A stretch of 5,675 bases of DNA from Tyzzerella sp963558545 (lineage in GTDB: Bacteria; Bacillota; Clostridia; Lachnospirales; CAG-274), in contig NZ_CAUWHO010000076.1 in assembly GCF_963558545.1 (NCBI RefSeq), positions 1 through 5,675 on the forward strand, given 5' to 3'. Shown here in pieces: positions 1 to 4,668 of the stretch (within the stretch, counting starts at the first letter, position 1; the number at the start of each line of letters is the position of its first letter). Under the pieces are notes generated by a model, which saw only the letters and a program-made list of their open reading frames with translations, was not told the origin of the DNA and searched no databases. Made by a program: the position numbers and the translations under genes.

Positions 1-116
1 CGATAACCCTTTTTTAGGGTAGTCGAAAAAAATCTAGTATTTTCAATACTTTTATATAATTTATATACCTAAATACGATAACCCATTTTTTGGGTAGTCC
101 ATTTTTTGGGTAGTCC
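1..116. repeat. Iteron-like repeats of the putative replication origin
   Basis: Three units of the form NTTTTTNGGGTAGTC lie at 10-24, 85-99 and 101-115. The last two are a perfect 16-bp tandem repeat (ATTTTTTGGGTAGTCC at 85-100 and 101-116). The unit at 10-24 and the unit at 85-99 are each preceded by CGATAACCC (1-9 and 76-84), so ACCC and GGGT can pair as small hairpins across the T-run. A further small inverted repeat, CCGT-AAA-ACGG, lies at 115-125. Iterons upstream of an initiator gene are typical of theta-replicating plasmids, so I infer an initiator-binding origin. The array may continue to the left of the window. Confidence 0.6.
64..72. repeat. Isolated partition-type box (TATACCTAA)
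   Basis: TATACCTAA is identical to the first box of the centromere-like array at 1942-2125, but sits about 1.9 kb away between two replication iterons. It may be chance in such AT-rich DNA, or a stray binding site for the ParR-like protein near the origin. Confidence 0.3.
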
Positions 117-130
117 GTAAAACGGGTCAT

Positions 131-174
131 TACTATTAACATTATATTTACTATTAACATTATATTACTATTAA
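131..174. repeat. Tandem 18-bp AT-rich repeats
   Basis: TACTATTAACATTATATT occurs twice in perfect tandem (131-148 and 149-166). A third, truncated copy TACTATTAA is at 166-174, and the same nonamer recurs at 227-235, where it overlaps the -10 of the rep promoter. Such repeats near an initiator gene could be an AT-rich unwinding element or extra initiator sites. This is inference from position and composition. Confidence 0.5.
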
Positions 175-203
175 TTATTTTTATGTATTTATATATTTAT
201 ATA

Positions 204-232
204 TTGACAAAGTGAATCACTTGAAATACTAT
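204..232 (+). promoter_or_regulatory. Promoter of the RHH-rep operon with an internal operator
   Basis: The -35 is a perfect TTGACA (204-209). A 17-bp spacer leads to the -10-like TACTAT (227-232), with two mismatches to TATAAT. The spacer begins with AAGTGA-A-TCACTT (210-222), an inverted repeat with 6-bp arms around one central base, which is a natural repressor site. The first gene of the operon is a ribbon-helix-helix protein, a class that binds short symmetric operators, so autorepression as by CopG of pMV158 is the simplest reading. The operator assignment is inferred. Confidence 0.65.
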
Positions 233-253
233 TAATAAAAAGGAGTTGATAAA

Positions 254-412
254 ATGCCAGTAGCAGAGGATAAAATTAGAAGATCAGTAACATTTAAAAA
301 AGAACTTTATAAATCAATACAAGAAATTGCAAAAAAAGAAAAAACAACCATTTCAAAACTAATAAATGAACTTATAGAAAAGGAGTATTCACAAAATGAC
401 AAGACTAATTAA
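254..412 (+). CDS. Ribbon-helix-helix (CopG/Arc-type) small repressor
   Basis: This 52-aa protein has the layout of a ribbon-helix-helix DNA-binding protein. A basic strand at residues 8-15 (KIRRSVTF) is followed by helix A at about 16-30 and helix B at about 33-45, starting with the typical TTISKLINELIEKEY pattern. RHH proteins bind DNA as dimers through the strand. Its size and its place directly before the initiator gene match plasmid copy-number repressors such as CopG. The ATG has a good AGGAG (241-245) eight bases upstream. Its last 17 bases overlap the next gene, which suggests translational coupling. The likely target is the palindrome at 210-222 in its own promoter. The fold is well supported; the copy-control role is inferred from context. 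Confidence 0.75.
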   Translation: MPVAEDKIRRSVTFKKELYKSIQEIAKKEKTTISKLINELIEKEYSQNDKTN

Positions 413-1181
413 TGGTATAGACTTTAATAAAATAGAAAATAACGCAATCATACATGAGAAAACATCTCTTCAAAGTTTTGGTTATGGAATAATATCTCAA
501 TATGTAACAACTATGAAAGGTTTGTCATTATCAGCAAAAGGTATATATGCATATCTTGTTGCATTTGCTGGTAATGATAAACAAACTTATCCATCTCAAT
601 CGAGAATGTGTAGTGATTTAGGAATCAAGAAAGTTGATACTCTAAGAAAATATATAAAAGAACTCCAAGCAGAAGGATTAATAAAAATCTACAGAACAAA
701 AAAGAATAATATACATTATAAAAATGTATATGTTATAGCAGATGATACTAGAACTATAGAAATTTGGAAAGAAGAATATGCAGAAGATAATGGTATTAAA
801 GATGTTGAAGTTAAAGAATCTAAATCTAAGAAGATTGAAAAATTAAAAATAGATGAGAATAATAATATGGTATTTGAAACGATGAGCAATACAAGAAATA
901 AAAAATCCCCAACTGGTGGCACAGCTGAGGATCTAAATAATACAATTTCCAAAAATTTAAGTAATAATAGTATATCAGATTTTAATTTCAATTACAATAA
1001 TTCAAAGAGTTTTAGCTCAAGTAACCTAGATATATTCGATGAATATGTTACTAATGAAGAACGATGGGTTGCAGTTTCTCAAAGCGAGTCTATGTGGAAT
1101 ACACTTTCTAATCCAAGAAAACAATATTTATTAGATTTTGCATTAGAAAATAAATTATTTATACCTAGTTTCATAAAATAA
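396..1181 (+). CDS. Winged-helix replication initiator-like protein
   Basis: This 261-aa protein probably initiates plasmid replication at the repeats upstream. Residues 28-60 (FGYGIISQYV..., then KGLSLSAKGIYAYLVAFAGN) and the helices to about residue 115 match the HTH_36-type winged helix of plasmid RepA-like and phage replication proteins. The pattern runs TYPSQSRMCSDLG, then an LRKYIKELQAEGLI recognition region, then a KIYRTKKNN beta wing. Residues 125-155 are charged. Residues 180-212 are an Asn/Ser-rich linker, and 213-261 form a small C-terminal domain (EERWVAVSQ, YLLDFALENK). No HUH or tyrosine relaxase motif is seen, so rolling-circle replication is not indicated. AAGGAG at 379-384 serves the ATG, inside the end of the RHH gene. 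A phage replisome-organizer role is the main alternative. Confidence 0.7.
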   Translation: MTRLINGIDFNKIENNAIIHEKTSLQSFGYGIISQYVTTMKGLSLSAKGIYAYLVAFAGNDKQTYPSQSRMCSDLGIKKVDTLRKYIKELQAEGLIKIYRTKKNNIHYKNVYVIADDTRTIEIWKEEYAEDNGIKDVEVKESKSKKIEKLKIDENNNMVFETMSNTRNKKSPTGGTAEDLNNTISKNLSNNSISDFNFNYNNSKSFSSSNLDIFDEYVTNEERWVAVSQSESMWNTLSNPRKQYLLDFALENKLFIPSFIK

Positions 1182-1225
1182 TTCGACATTATTTCTTAGT
1201 AGAAAAAAACACTTAAACAAAACAC

Positions 1226-1267
1226 GAGTAAGAGGAAACTATATAATATTCCTCTACTCTATTTTTC
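1226..1267. terminator. Bidirectional terminator between rep and lipoprotein gene
   Basis: GAGTAAGAGGAA (1226-1237) pairs with TTCCTCTACTC (1249-1259), with one bulged base, around an 11-nt AT loop. On the plus strand a T-rich TATTTTTCT follows. On the minus strand a weaker T-rich stretch follows. It lies between two convergent genes and can serve both. Confidence 0.75.
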
Positions 1268-1296
1268 TCCAAATAGTAAAGAGTAACCTTTTTTAT

Positions 1297-1824
1297 CTAA
1301 AAGTTATTGTCCTGTAAATAGATATTCATTTCATATTCATCATTAAAATTAGTCTCTTTAATTGCATTTATCCAGATACCATGGCTTTCTTCTGATGTAT
1401 CTTTAGCATCTAAAATATCATAGTAGTTAGAATAAAACCATGTACTATTTGTATTATCAGTGTCATATGTAAATGTTTTTGAACCTAATTGATTATCTCT
1501 AAATACTAATTCAAGTTTATTTTTCCCATCAATGATGTTTACTTCTCTTTTTTTATATCCTGTTGGAGTTTCAAATTCTTCAGAATCATTAATAGTTATA
1601 TTCTCAGAATCTATAGTAGATAAAACATCATTAAAAGAGACTCCTTTTTCTAATTCAAAGTATTTTGTAACAAGATATTCTCTTTTTTTCTTATTATCTT
1701 CCACTTTCTCTATTTGTGTATTGTTATTATTTTTATCATCTGATATTTTAGAATCCGAACAAGCTACAAATGATATAGCTAGAACCCCTATTAGAATCAT
1801 TTTCAGGTATTTGCTTAATTTCAT
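1297..1824 (-). CDS. Putative lipoprotein with a DUF3862/SmpA-like region
   Basis: This 175-aa protein begins with a lipoprotein signal peptide: KLSKYLK, a hydrophobic stretch MILIGVLAISFVA, then Cys22 followed by SDS. The mature protein should be lipid-anchored on the outer face of the membrane. A polar Asn/Lys linker spans about residues 25-47. A compact domain follows, in which VTKYFELEKGVSFNDVLSTI resembles the 'F..ik.GMsy.eV..iiG' opening of DUF3862/SmpA-OmlA (BLIP-like) domains, with later strands LELVFRDNQLGSKTFTY. The family has no single known role; many members bind proteins. AGGAGGGA (1831-1838, minus strand) gives a clear start. It is transcribed against both neighbours, so it is its own unit, perhaps a surface cargo gene. 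The signal peptide is sure; the domain match is tentative. Confidence 0.75.
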   Translation of the reverse strand: MKLSKYLKMILIGVLAISFVACSDSKISDDKNNNNTQIEKVEDNKKKREYLVTKYFELEKGVSFNDVLSTIDSENITINDSEEFETPTGYKKREVNIIDGKNKLELVFRDNQLGSKTFTYDTDNTNSTWFYSNYYDILDAKDTSEESHGIWINAIKETNFNDEYEMNIYLQDNNF

Positions 1825-1862
1825 ATTTTATCCCTCCTATTAATGTATTTTGAGAATATTAT

Positions 1863-1891
1863 ATAATATACTTATTGTAAAAATTTGTAAA
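1863..1891 (-). promoter_or_regulatory. Likely promoter of the lipoprotein gene
   Basis: On the minus strand TTTACA (1886-1891) and TATTAT (1863-1868) are separated by exactly 17 bp. They lie about 40 bp upstream of the lipoprotein ATG. The region is AT-rich, and an overlapping TATAAT two bases further on could also be used. Confidence 0.45.
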
Positions 1892-1941
1892 AAAATGTCT
1901 AATTATAAAAAAATGATGATGAGTAATAATAATATTAGTTA

Positions 1942-2125
1942 TATACCTAAATTATACCGAATATATACCTATACACCGTAAAAACTTAGGTATATATTCG
2001 GTATGTAATTCATAAATTCAGGTATTAAAAATATAAATACATACCTATACTTTAAAAAAATTAGGTATATCATACCTAAATTTATGTTGACAACTTAGGT
2101 ATGACTTAGGTATAATTTAGGTATA
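1942..2125. repeat. parC: Centromere-like array (parC): twelve TTAGGTATA-type boxes
   Basis: Boxes read as TATACCTAA at 1942, TATACCGAA at 1953 and TATACCTAT at 1964, spaced exactly 11 bp. In the other direction come TTAGGTATA at 1986 and TTCGGTATG at 1997, again 11 bp apart. Single boxes follow at 2018, 2040 (inverted), 2061 and 2071 (inverted). Three more, at 2095, 2106 and 2117, are again exactly 11 bp apart and lie in the parM promoter. Phased 11-bp repeats around the par promoter are the hallmark of parC in ParM/ParR systems such as that of plasmid R1. The two inner clusters also form an 18-bp perfect inverted repeat (1954-1971 and 1987-2004). I infer that this is the ParR binding site and that ParR represses the operon. 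Confidence 0.85.
2087..2116 (+). promoter_or_regulatory. parM-parR promoter inside the centromere array
   Basis: TTGACA (2087-2092) and TATAAT (2111-2116) are both perfect and 18 bp apart. Three 11-bp-phased boxes (2095, 2106, 2117) cover the spacer, the -10 and the likely start site, so binding of the ParR-like protein would block RNA polymerase. Feedback control of this kind is known for R1 par. Confidence 0.85.
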
Positions 2126-2146
2126 CTAATAAAGGAGGTACATATT

Positions 2147-3121
2147 TTGAAAAGATATGTTTTAAGTGCAGATATAGGAAAGTATGAAACAAATATTGTC
2201 GGAAGAGATTTAGACGGAAGTCAGGAAGATATTAAAAGAGTTAATTTTAGAACGAAAATGTATGATTTAGAAGAAGGATATATAGATGTTGAAGGTAATA
2301 GCTTTAAAGTTGAATTAGACGGAAAAGAATATATAGTAGGAGAACAAGGTCAAGATAAGTCTGATGATACTTCTAAAACAAACTTTTTACATAAATTAGC
2401 TTGTTACACAGCTATAACTCAATATTTAGAACCGAATACAAAGGATAATAAAATAAGTATGGTATTAGCGTGTCCTTTAAGCGTACTACGTTCTCAGTCT
2501 GCTAAGGATGAATATAAAGCGTTTATAAAAGGTGATAGTGAAATAAATATAACTGTAAATGGAAAGCCTTACAATTTTGAAATAGTTGATATTATGATAA
2601 AGGCAGAAGGATCAGGTATTATTTATTTAGAACCAAATTTATTTGAAGGTAACAATGTACTTGTAGTAGATTTAGGTGGATTAAATCTTGGAGGAAGTTT
2701 ATATAAAAATAAAGTTTGTAAGAATGAAGATAGATTTATAGAAGAATGTGGACATGATAAATTGATTGAATTAGTAAGATATCAATTAATAGATTATAGA
2801 AAAGGTAATAATATAACGATAGATGAAGCAGAAAAAACACTTAAAGATAATGGACTTAAAAAAGCAGGACAAATAGATCCAGAGAGTGTTGCTTATCTTT
2901 GCAAAGCTAAAGATAATTATTATAAAGAAGTAATGAAACATATAAAAGGACACAAGATTGACATAAACTTATTAGACAAAGTTGTTTTTGTTGGTGGAAC
3001 TACTCAACATATAAAAGAAATAATAAATAAAGAAATAAGCCACTCATATATACCAATTAATTCACAATGGAGTACATCAGAAGGGCTTTATAAGATAGCA
3101 ATTAAGAAATATGGAAAGTAG
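2147..3121 (+). CDS. parM: ParM-like plasmid-segregating actin ATPase
   Basis: This 324-aa protein has the actin/Hsp70 nucleotide-binding motifs in order. Phosphate 1 is ADIGKYET (8-15), a connecting segment is AEGSG (153-157), phosphate 2 is VVDLGGLNLGG (173-183), and the adenosine motif is VVFVGGTT (279-286). Asp9, Glu154 and Asp175 sit where ParM has its Mg- and water-coordinating residues. Length and neighbours fit the StbA/ParM family of clostridial plasmid actins (Alp proteins). The protein should polymerise with ATP into filaments that push plasmid copies apart in the cytoplasm. The start is TTG (2147), placed by a near-perfect AAAGGAGGT (2131-2139) seven bases before it; no ATG fits as well. 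Transcription should come from 2087-2116. The parR-like gene begins nine bases after the stop. Confidence 0.88.
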   Translation: MKRYVLSADIGKYETNIVGRDLDGSQEDIKRVNFRTKMYDLEEGYIDVEGNSFKVELDGKEYIVGEQGQDKSDDTSKTNFLHKLACYTAITQYLEPNTKDNKISMVLACPLSVLRSQSAKDEYKAFIKGDSEINITVNGKPYNFEIVDIMIKAEGSGIIYLEPNLFEGNNVLVVDLGGLNLGGSLYKNKVCKNEDRFIEECGHDKLIELVRYQLIDYRKGNNITIDEAEKTLKDNGLKKAGQIDPESVAYLCKAKDNYYKEVMKHIKGHKIDINLLDKVVFVGGTTQHIKEIINKEISHSYIPINSQWSTSEGLYKIAIKKYGK

Positions 3122-3130
3122 GTTGATGAA

Positions 3131-3472
3131 ATGCCAAGTGTAAAACAAGGTGGAGGTTACACTTTAACTTTTGCTAAAAAGAATCAAGATGTTAAATTGA
3201 TTTTAGATGAAAAAAAGAAAAATAAAGTTGTTGTAACTGATTATATTTGTGAAGCAATTAGATTTTTTGAACAGAATAAAAATAAAGAATTTAATAATAG
3301 TATAGTTTCTAATGCAGATATTGATAAATTAATAGAAGATAAAATAAAAGCATTGATTGGTAATAATATACAAGAAGTCAAGGAAGAAATCTTAGTAGAA
3401 GAAAATATAGATACTACTGTAAACCTTGAAGACGATTATGGTATAAATGATTCAGATTTAGAAGAAGATTAA
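3131..3472 (+). CDS. parR: ParR-like centromere-binding adaptor
   Basis: This 113-aa protein lies nine bases after parM, with only a weak Shine-Dalgarno (GGTTGATG), so coupled translation is likely. Residues 9-16 (GYTLTFAK) form a candidate beta strand. A helix at about 18-31 and another at 36-50 (TDYICEAIRFFEQ) complete a ribbon-helix-helix-like fold. The rest is charged, with a strongly acidic tail (LEDDYGINDSDLEED, 99-113). ParR proteins bind parC through an RHH N-terminus and cap ParM filaments with a short C-terminal peptide, and this layout fits. ParR sequences are poorly conserved, so the call rests on gene order, size and the boxes upstream of parM. No second function is apparent. Confidence 0.75.
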   Translation: MPSVKQGGGYTLTFAKKNQDVKLILDEKKKNKVVVTDYICEAIRFFEQNKNKEFNNSIVSNADIDKLIEDKIKALIGNNIQEVKEEILVEENIDTTVNLEDDYGINDSDLEED

Positions 3473-3485
3473 ATAAAAAAGAGCA

Positions 3486-3542
3486 CATCCAAAGATGGAC
3501 ATACTCCCTTAACCGCAATAAGAAGTATATCATCTTTGGATG
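3486..3542. repeat. Long inverted repeat, hairpin-forming
   Basis: CATCCAAAGATG (3486-3497) is perfectly inverted as CATCTTTGGATG (3531-3542). Inside, ATACT (3501-3505) can pair with AGTAT (3524-3528), leaving a loop of about 18 nt. On the plus strand no T-run follows; the Shine-Dalgarno of the next gene comes nine bases later. On the minus strand a T6 run (complement of 3475-3480) follows after five bases, so the element could end minus-strand transcripts. It may otherwise be a leader structure or processing site between parR and the cysteine-rich gene. Confidence 0.6.
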
Positions 3543-3562
3543 GAGAATTCAAGGAGGATGCT

Positions 3563-3709
3563 GTGAATAGTGTACAGTTATATTTTGAGGAAGTTTTAGA
3601 TAATCTATTCGTATCTAAGACTTGCAAGGAATGTGAAAATGACTGTAAGGTACTCTGTTTATCAGAGAATGCAGTTATTTATTGTAATAAATTCAAAAGA
3701 CTAGATTAA
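3563..3709 (+). CDS. Small cysteine-rich protein, possible metal-binding
   Basis: This 48-aa protein starts at GTG (3563), with a strong AAGGAGGA (3551-3558) just before it. Residues 4-18 form a mildly hydrophobic, acidic helix-like segment (VQLYFEEVLDNLFVS). Five cysteines follow, at 21, 24, 28, 32 and 41, in the pattern CX2C-X3-C-X3-C-X8-C, with basic residues at the end (KFKR). The spacing suggests binding of zinc or an iron-sulfur cluster, but I do not recognise the family. The stop codon lies inside the terminator stem that follows, so the gene ends its transcript. It may be read from the par operon or from an unseen promoter. No function is proposed. Confidence 0.65.
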   Translation: MNSVQLYFEEVLDNLFVSKTCKECENDCKVLCLSENAVIYCNKFKRLD

Positions 3710-3724
3710 TTTTCTAGTCTTTTT
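3695..3724 (+). terminator. Intrinsic terminator after the cysteine-rich gene
   Basis: AAAAGACTAGA (3695-3705) pairs with TCTAGTCTTTT (3713-3723) around a 7-nt loop, followed by T and CT-rich bases. The stem overlaps the last codons and the stop. The A-run on the left arm means it could also work on the minus strand. It probably ends the par operon transcript. Confidence 0.85.
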
Positions 3725-3727
3725 CTA

Positions 3728-3787
3728 TTGTAAAAAAGGATTAGATGTTTCTTATATAGAAATAGTTTCTTATAGAAATGAAACTAT
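3728..3787 (+). promoter_or_regulatory. Promoter/operator region of the coiled-coil HTH gene
   Basis: A weak sigma-A match is TTGTAA (3728-3733), an 18-bp spacer, and TTATAT (3752-3757). Over the -10 and start site lie TTTCTTATATAGAAA (3748-3762) and TTTCTTATAGAAA (3766-3778), two related inverted repeats. ATAGTTTC (3762-3769) is also perfectly inverted as GAAACTAT (3780-3787), just before the ribosome binding site. These could be operators for the HTH protein encoded next, or a leader hairpin. This is inferred from symmetry and position. Confidence 0.45.
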
Positions 3788-3803
3788 AAGGGGTGGTGTT
3801 ACA

Positions 3804-4112
3804 TTGTTAAAGAAACTAAAGAAAAATGATTATAATTGGACTAGAAAATATATTAGAGAATATAATGAAATGATTTCATATTATGAGAAGCAACTAGAAG
3901 AAAAGAATAGGATTATCGAGTCTTTAAGTTTGGAAAATGAAAAATTAAAAAAGGGTATAAAATTTCAAGGGAAACATAAACGAATTTCTGATAAAGATAT
4001 AGATAAAATAAGAAAATTTAAAGAGGATGGTAAAAGTTATAGTTACATATCTAAGGAAACGGGCTGGAGCAAAGCAACTATAAGCAGAGTTATAAATAAT
4101 AAAAATTATTAA
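3804..4112 (+). CDS. Coiled-coil plus resolvase-type HTH DNA-binding protein
   Basis: This 102-aa basic protein has a charged N-terminus, then a probable coiled coil (about 18-50, YNEMISYYEKQLEEKNRI and on to LENEKLKK). A helix-turn-helix at 61-99 follows: ISDKDIDKIRKFKEDGKSY, then YISKETG as helix 2 and SKATISRVI as recognition helix. This resembles the C-terminal DNA-binding domain of Hin/resolvase-type recombinases, but the catalytic serine domain is absent. It should therefore be a dimeric regulator or accessory factor, not a recombinase. The start is TTG (3804), chosen because GGGGTGGTG (3790-3798) precedes it. It sits alone behind a terminator and operator-like repeats, which suggests autoregulation. 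The HTH is clear; the biological role is unknown. Confidence 0.75.
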   Translation: MLKKLKKNDYNWTRKYIREYNEMISYYEKQLEEKNRIIESLSLENEKLKKGIKFQGKHKRISDKDIDKIRKFKEDGKSYSYISKETGWSKATISRVINNKNY

Positions 4113-4140
4113 AAAAATAGTATTATTTAACTGAAATATA

Positions 4141-4169
4141 TTGACTCACCGTAACGGTTATGTTATAAT
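4141..4169 (+). promoter_or_regulatory. Strong promoter with internal palindrome, before the 39-aa peptide
   Basis: TTGACT (4141-4146) and a perfect TATAAT (4164-4169) are 17 bp apart. The spacer carries ACCGT-A-ACGGT (4148-4158), a GC-richer palindrome that stands out in this AT-rich DNA and looks like an operator. The start site would be near 4176, giving a leader of about 20 nt. Confidence 0.8.
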
Positions 4170-4196
4170 ATAAATATAGAAAGGGAGGTGAAGAAA

Positions 4197-4316
4197 GTGG
4201 CAAATAGAAGAAAACAAAAGAAAAAAAAGAAGAACACAGAACTTGCGACGGCTCGAATTCTTCTTTTGATAGAAATACTTAGCATAGTAAATACTATACT
4301 AGATAAGTTTTTCTAA
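4197..4316 (+). CDS. 39-aa Lys-rich membrane peptide, candidate type I toxin
   Basis: The peptide starts at GTG (4197) after AGGGAGGTG (4182-4190). Residues 2-13 are strongly basic (ANRRKQKKKKKN). NTELATARI leads into one hydrophobic segment of about 18 residues (ILLLIEILSIVNTILDKFF), so it should insert in the membrane with the basic end inside. Small peptides of this build are common on clostridial mobile elements and are usually left hypothetical. Three features suggest type I toxin control. There is a strong promoter, a stable hairpin at its 3' end, and a predicted antisense RNA (about 4351 to 4221) covering most of the gene. Its Lys codons double as the T-run of the antisense terminator. 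Toxicity is inferred, not shown; a small structural or signalling peptide is possible. Confidence 0.7.
   Translation: MANRRKQKKKKKNTELATARILLLIEILSIVNTILDKFF
4221..4267 (-). terminator. Antisense terminator inside the peptide coding sequence
   Basis: AAAAGAAGAA (4225-4234) is perfectly inverted as TTCTTCTTTT (4258-4267), 10 bp around a 23-nt loop. Read on the minus strand, the hairpin runs into a T8 stretch (complement of 4221-4228). The A-tract on the plus strand is the poly-Lys codons. The stem is AT-rich, so its efficiency is uncertain. Confidence 0.55.
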
Positions 4317-4349
4317 TACTTAGGGGCGAAAGCCCTTAAGTATATAAGT
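4316..4349 (+). terminator. Hairpin with GAAA tetraloop after the 39-aa peptide gene
   Basis: ATACTTAGGGGC (4316-4327) pairs with GCCCTTAAGTAT (4332-4343): 12 bp with one G-U pair, closed by the GNRA loop GAAA (4328-4331). A moderately T-rich stretch follows (4345-4356), so it can act as a terminator for the peptide mRNA. It is one of the most stable structures in the window. Confidence 0.7.
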
Positions 4350-4357
4350 TTTCTTTC

Positions 4358-4368
4358 ATTATACCACA
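4358..4368 (-). promoter_or_regulatory. Extended -10 promoter for the antisense RNA
   Basis: On the minus strand the sequence reads TGTGGTATAAT, a perfect extended -10 (TRTGNTATAAT). No good -35 is needed for such promoters, and none is obvious. The start site would be about 4351, pointing into the 3' end of the 39-aa peptide gene. Confidence 0.6.
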
Positions 4369-4375
4369 ATGTACT

Positions 4376-4453
4376 ATGAACGATACAAATAAATTATTAA
4401 AAATATCAATTGCATTAGCAATAGTAAATATAGTTCTACAAATATTTTTATAG
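4376..4453 (+). CDS. 25-aa hydrophobic peptide (doubtful small ORF)
   Basis: The 25 codons encode a short polar start (MNDTNKL) and a single hydrophobic segment (LKISIALAIVNIVLQIFL). The end resembles the 39-aa peptide upstream: both carry LxIVNx(I/V)LxxF. This hints at a degraded or trimmed second copy without the basic N-terminus. No Shine-Dalgarno precedes the ATG. The stop TAG forms the first bases of the TAGGAG ribosome binding site of the AbrB-like gene, so translation of the peptide could influence that gene. Its reality is uncertain. Confidence 0.35.
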   Translation: MNDTNKLLKISIALAIVNIVLQIFL

Positions 4454-4463
4454 GAGATTAAAA

Positions 4464-4643
4464 ATGAGTAAAAAAAGATTAAAAGTAAATTTTAATAAAG
4501 GTGGTAATGGTGGAGTTAGTGCAAAACTAACTCTTCCAATAACAATGGTTAGAGAATTAGGAATCGATGAAGAAAATAAGTTCATTGATGTAGTTTGTGA
4601 AGATGGCAAAATAATAATTGTTAAATCGGAAACTCAAGAATAG
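4464..4643 (+). CDS. AbrB/MazE/SpoVT-type small DNA-binding protein
   Basis: This 59-aa protein has one swapped-hairpin AbrB domain. The start KKRLKVNFNKGGNGGVSAKLTLPITMVRELGI has the 'G..S.kltLP..mvreLGi' signature. The second strand pair is ENKFIDVVCEDGKIIIVK. Members dimerise and bind AT-rich DNA as regulators or as antitoxins of type II pairs. No MazF/PemK-like toxin lies beside it, so a free-standing regulator is more likely. It may control the nearby small-peptide genes. TAGGAG (4451-4456) lies seven bases before the ATG. No convincing promoter of its own was found; read-through past the 4316-4349 hairpin is possible. The fold is well supported, the target is unknown. Confidence 0.8.
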   Translation: MSKKRLKVNFNKGGNGGVSAKLTLPITMVRELGIDEENKFIDVVCEDGKIIIVKSETQE

Positions 4644-4668
4644 TATAAATATATTATAATAATATGAA

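Larger units (their letters stand above)
4221..4351 (-). ncRNA. Predicted antisense RNA to the 39-aa peptide gene
   Basis: A minus-strand transcript is predicted from an extended -10 promoter at 4358-4368 (start near 4351) to a terminator at 4221-4267, about 130 nt. It would be fully complementary to the 3' hairpin and to most of the coding part of the peptide mRNA. Near its 5' end it would carry the complement of the 4316-4343 hairpin, a typical recognition structure for antisense RNAs. The RNA is predicted from promoter and terminator only. Confidence 0.55.

Noticed and set aside
1..174. CRISPR array
   Set aside because: The repeats are short tandem units without spacers of regular size, and no cas gene is present.
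716..991. Minus-strand open frame of 91 codons inside the rep gene
   Set aside because: It is antisense to the firm rep reading frame, has no ribosome binding site, and its Leu/Ile/Ser-rich protein is what the complement of Asn/Lys/Glu codons gives.
396..1181. Rolling-circle Rep protein, as in other copG-rep plasmids
   Set aside because: No HUH motif or catalytic tyrosine context is seen. The protein is a winged helix with a linker and a small C-terminal domain.
1532..1843. Plus-strand open frame of 103 codons opposite the lipoprotein gene
   Set aside because: The lipoprotein on the other strand has a signal peptide and a strong ribosome binding site. The plus-strand frame is low-complexity Ser/Phe/Leu with no start signal.
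4464..4643. MazE antitoxin of a type II pair
   Set aside because: No MazF/PemK or other toxin gene follows. The next gene is on the opposite strand and is a small membrane peptide.
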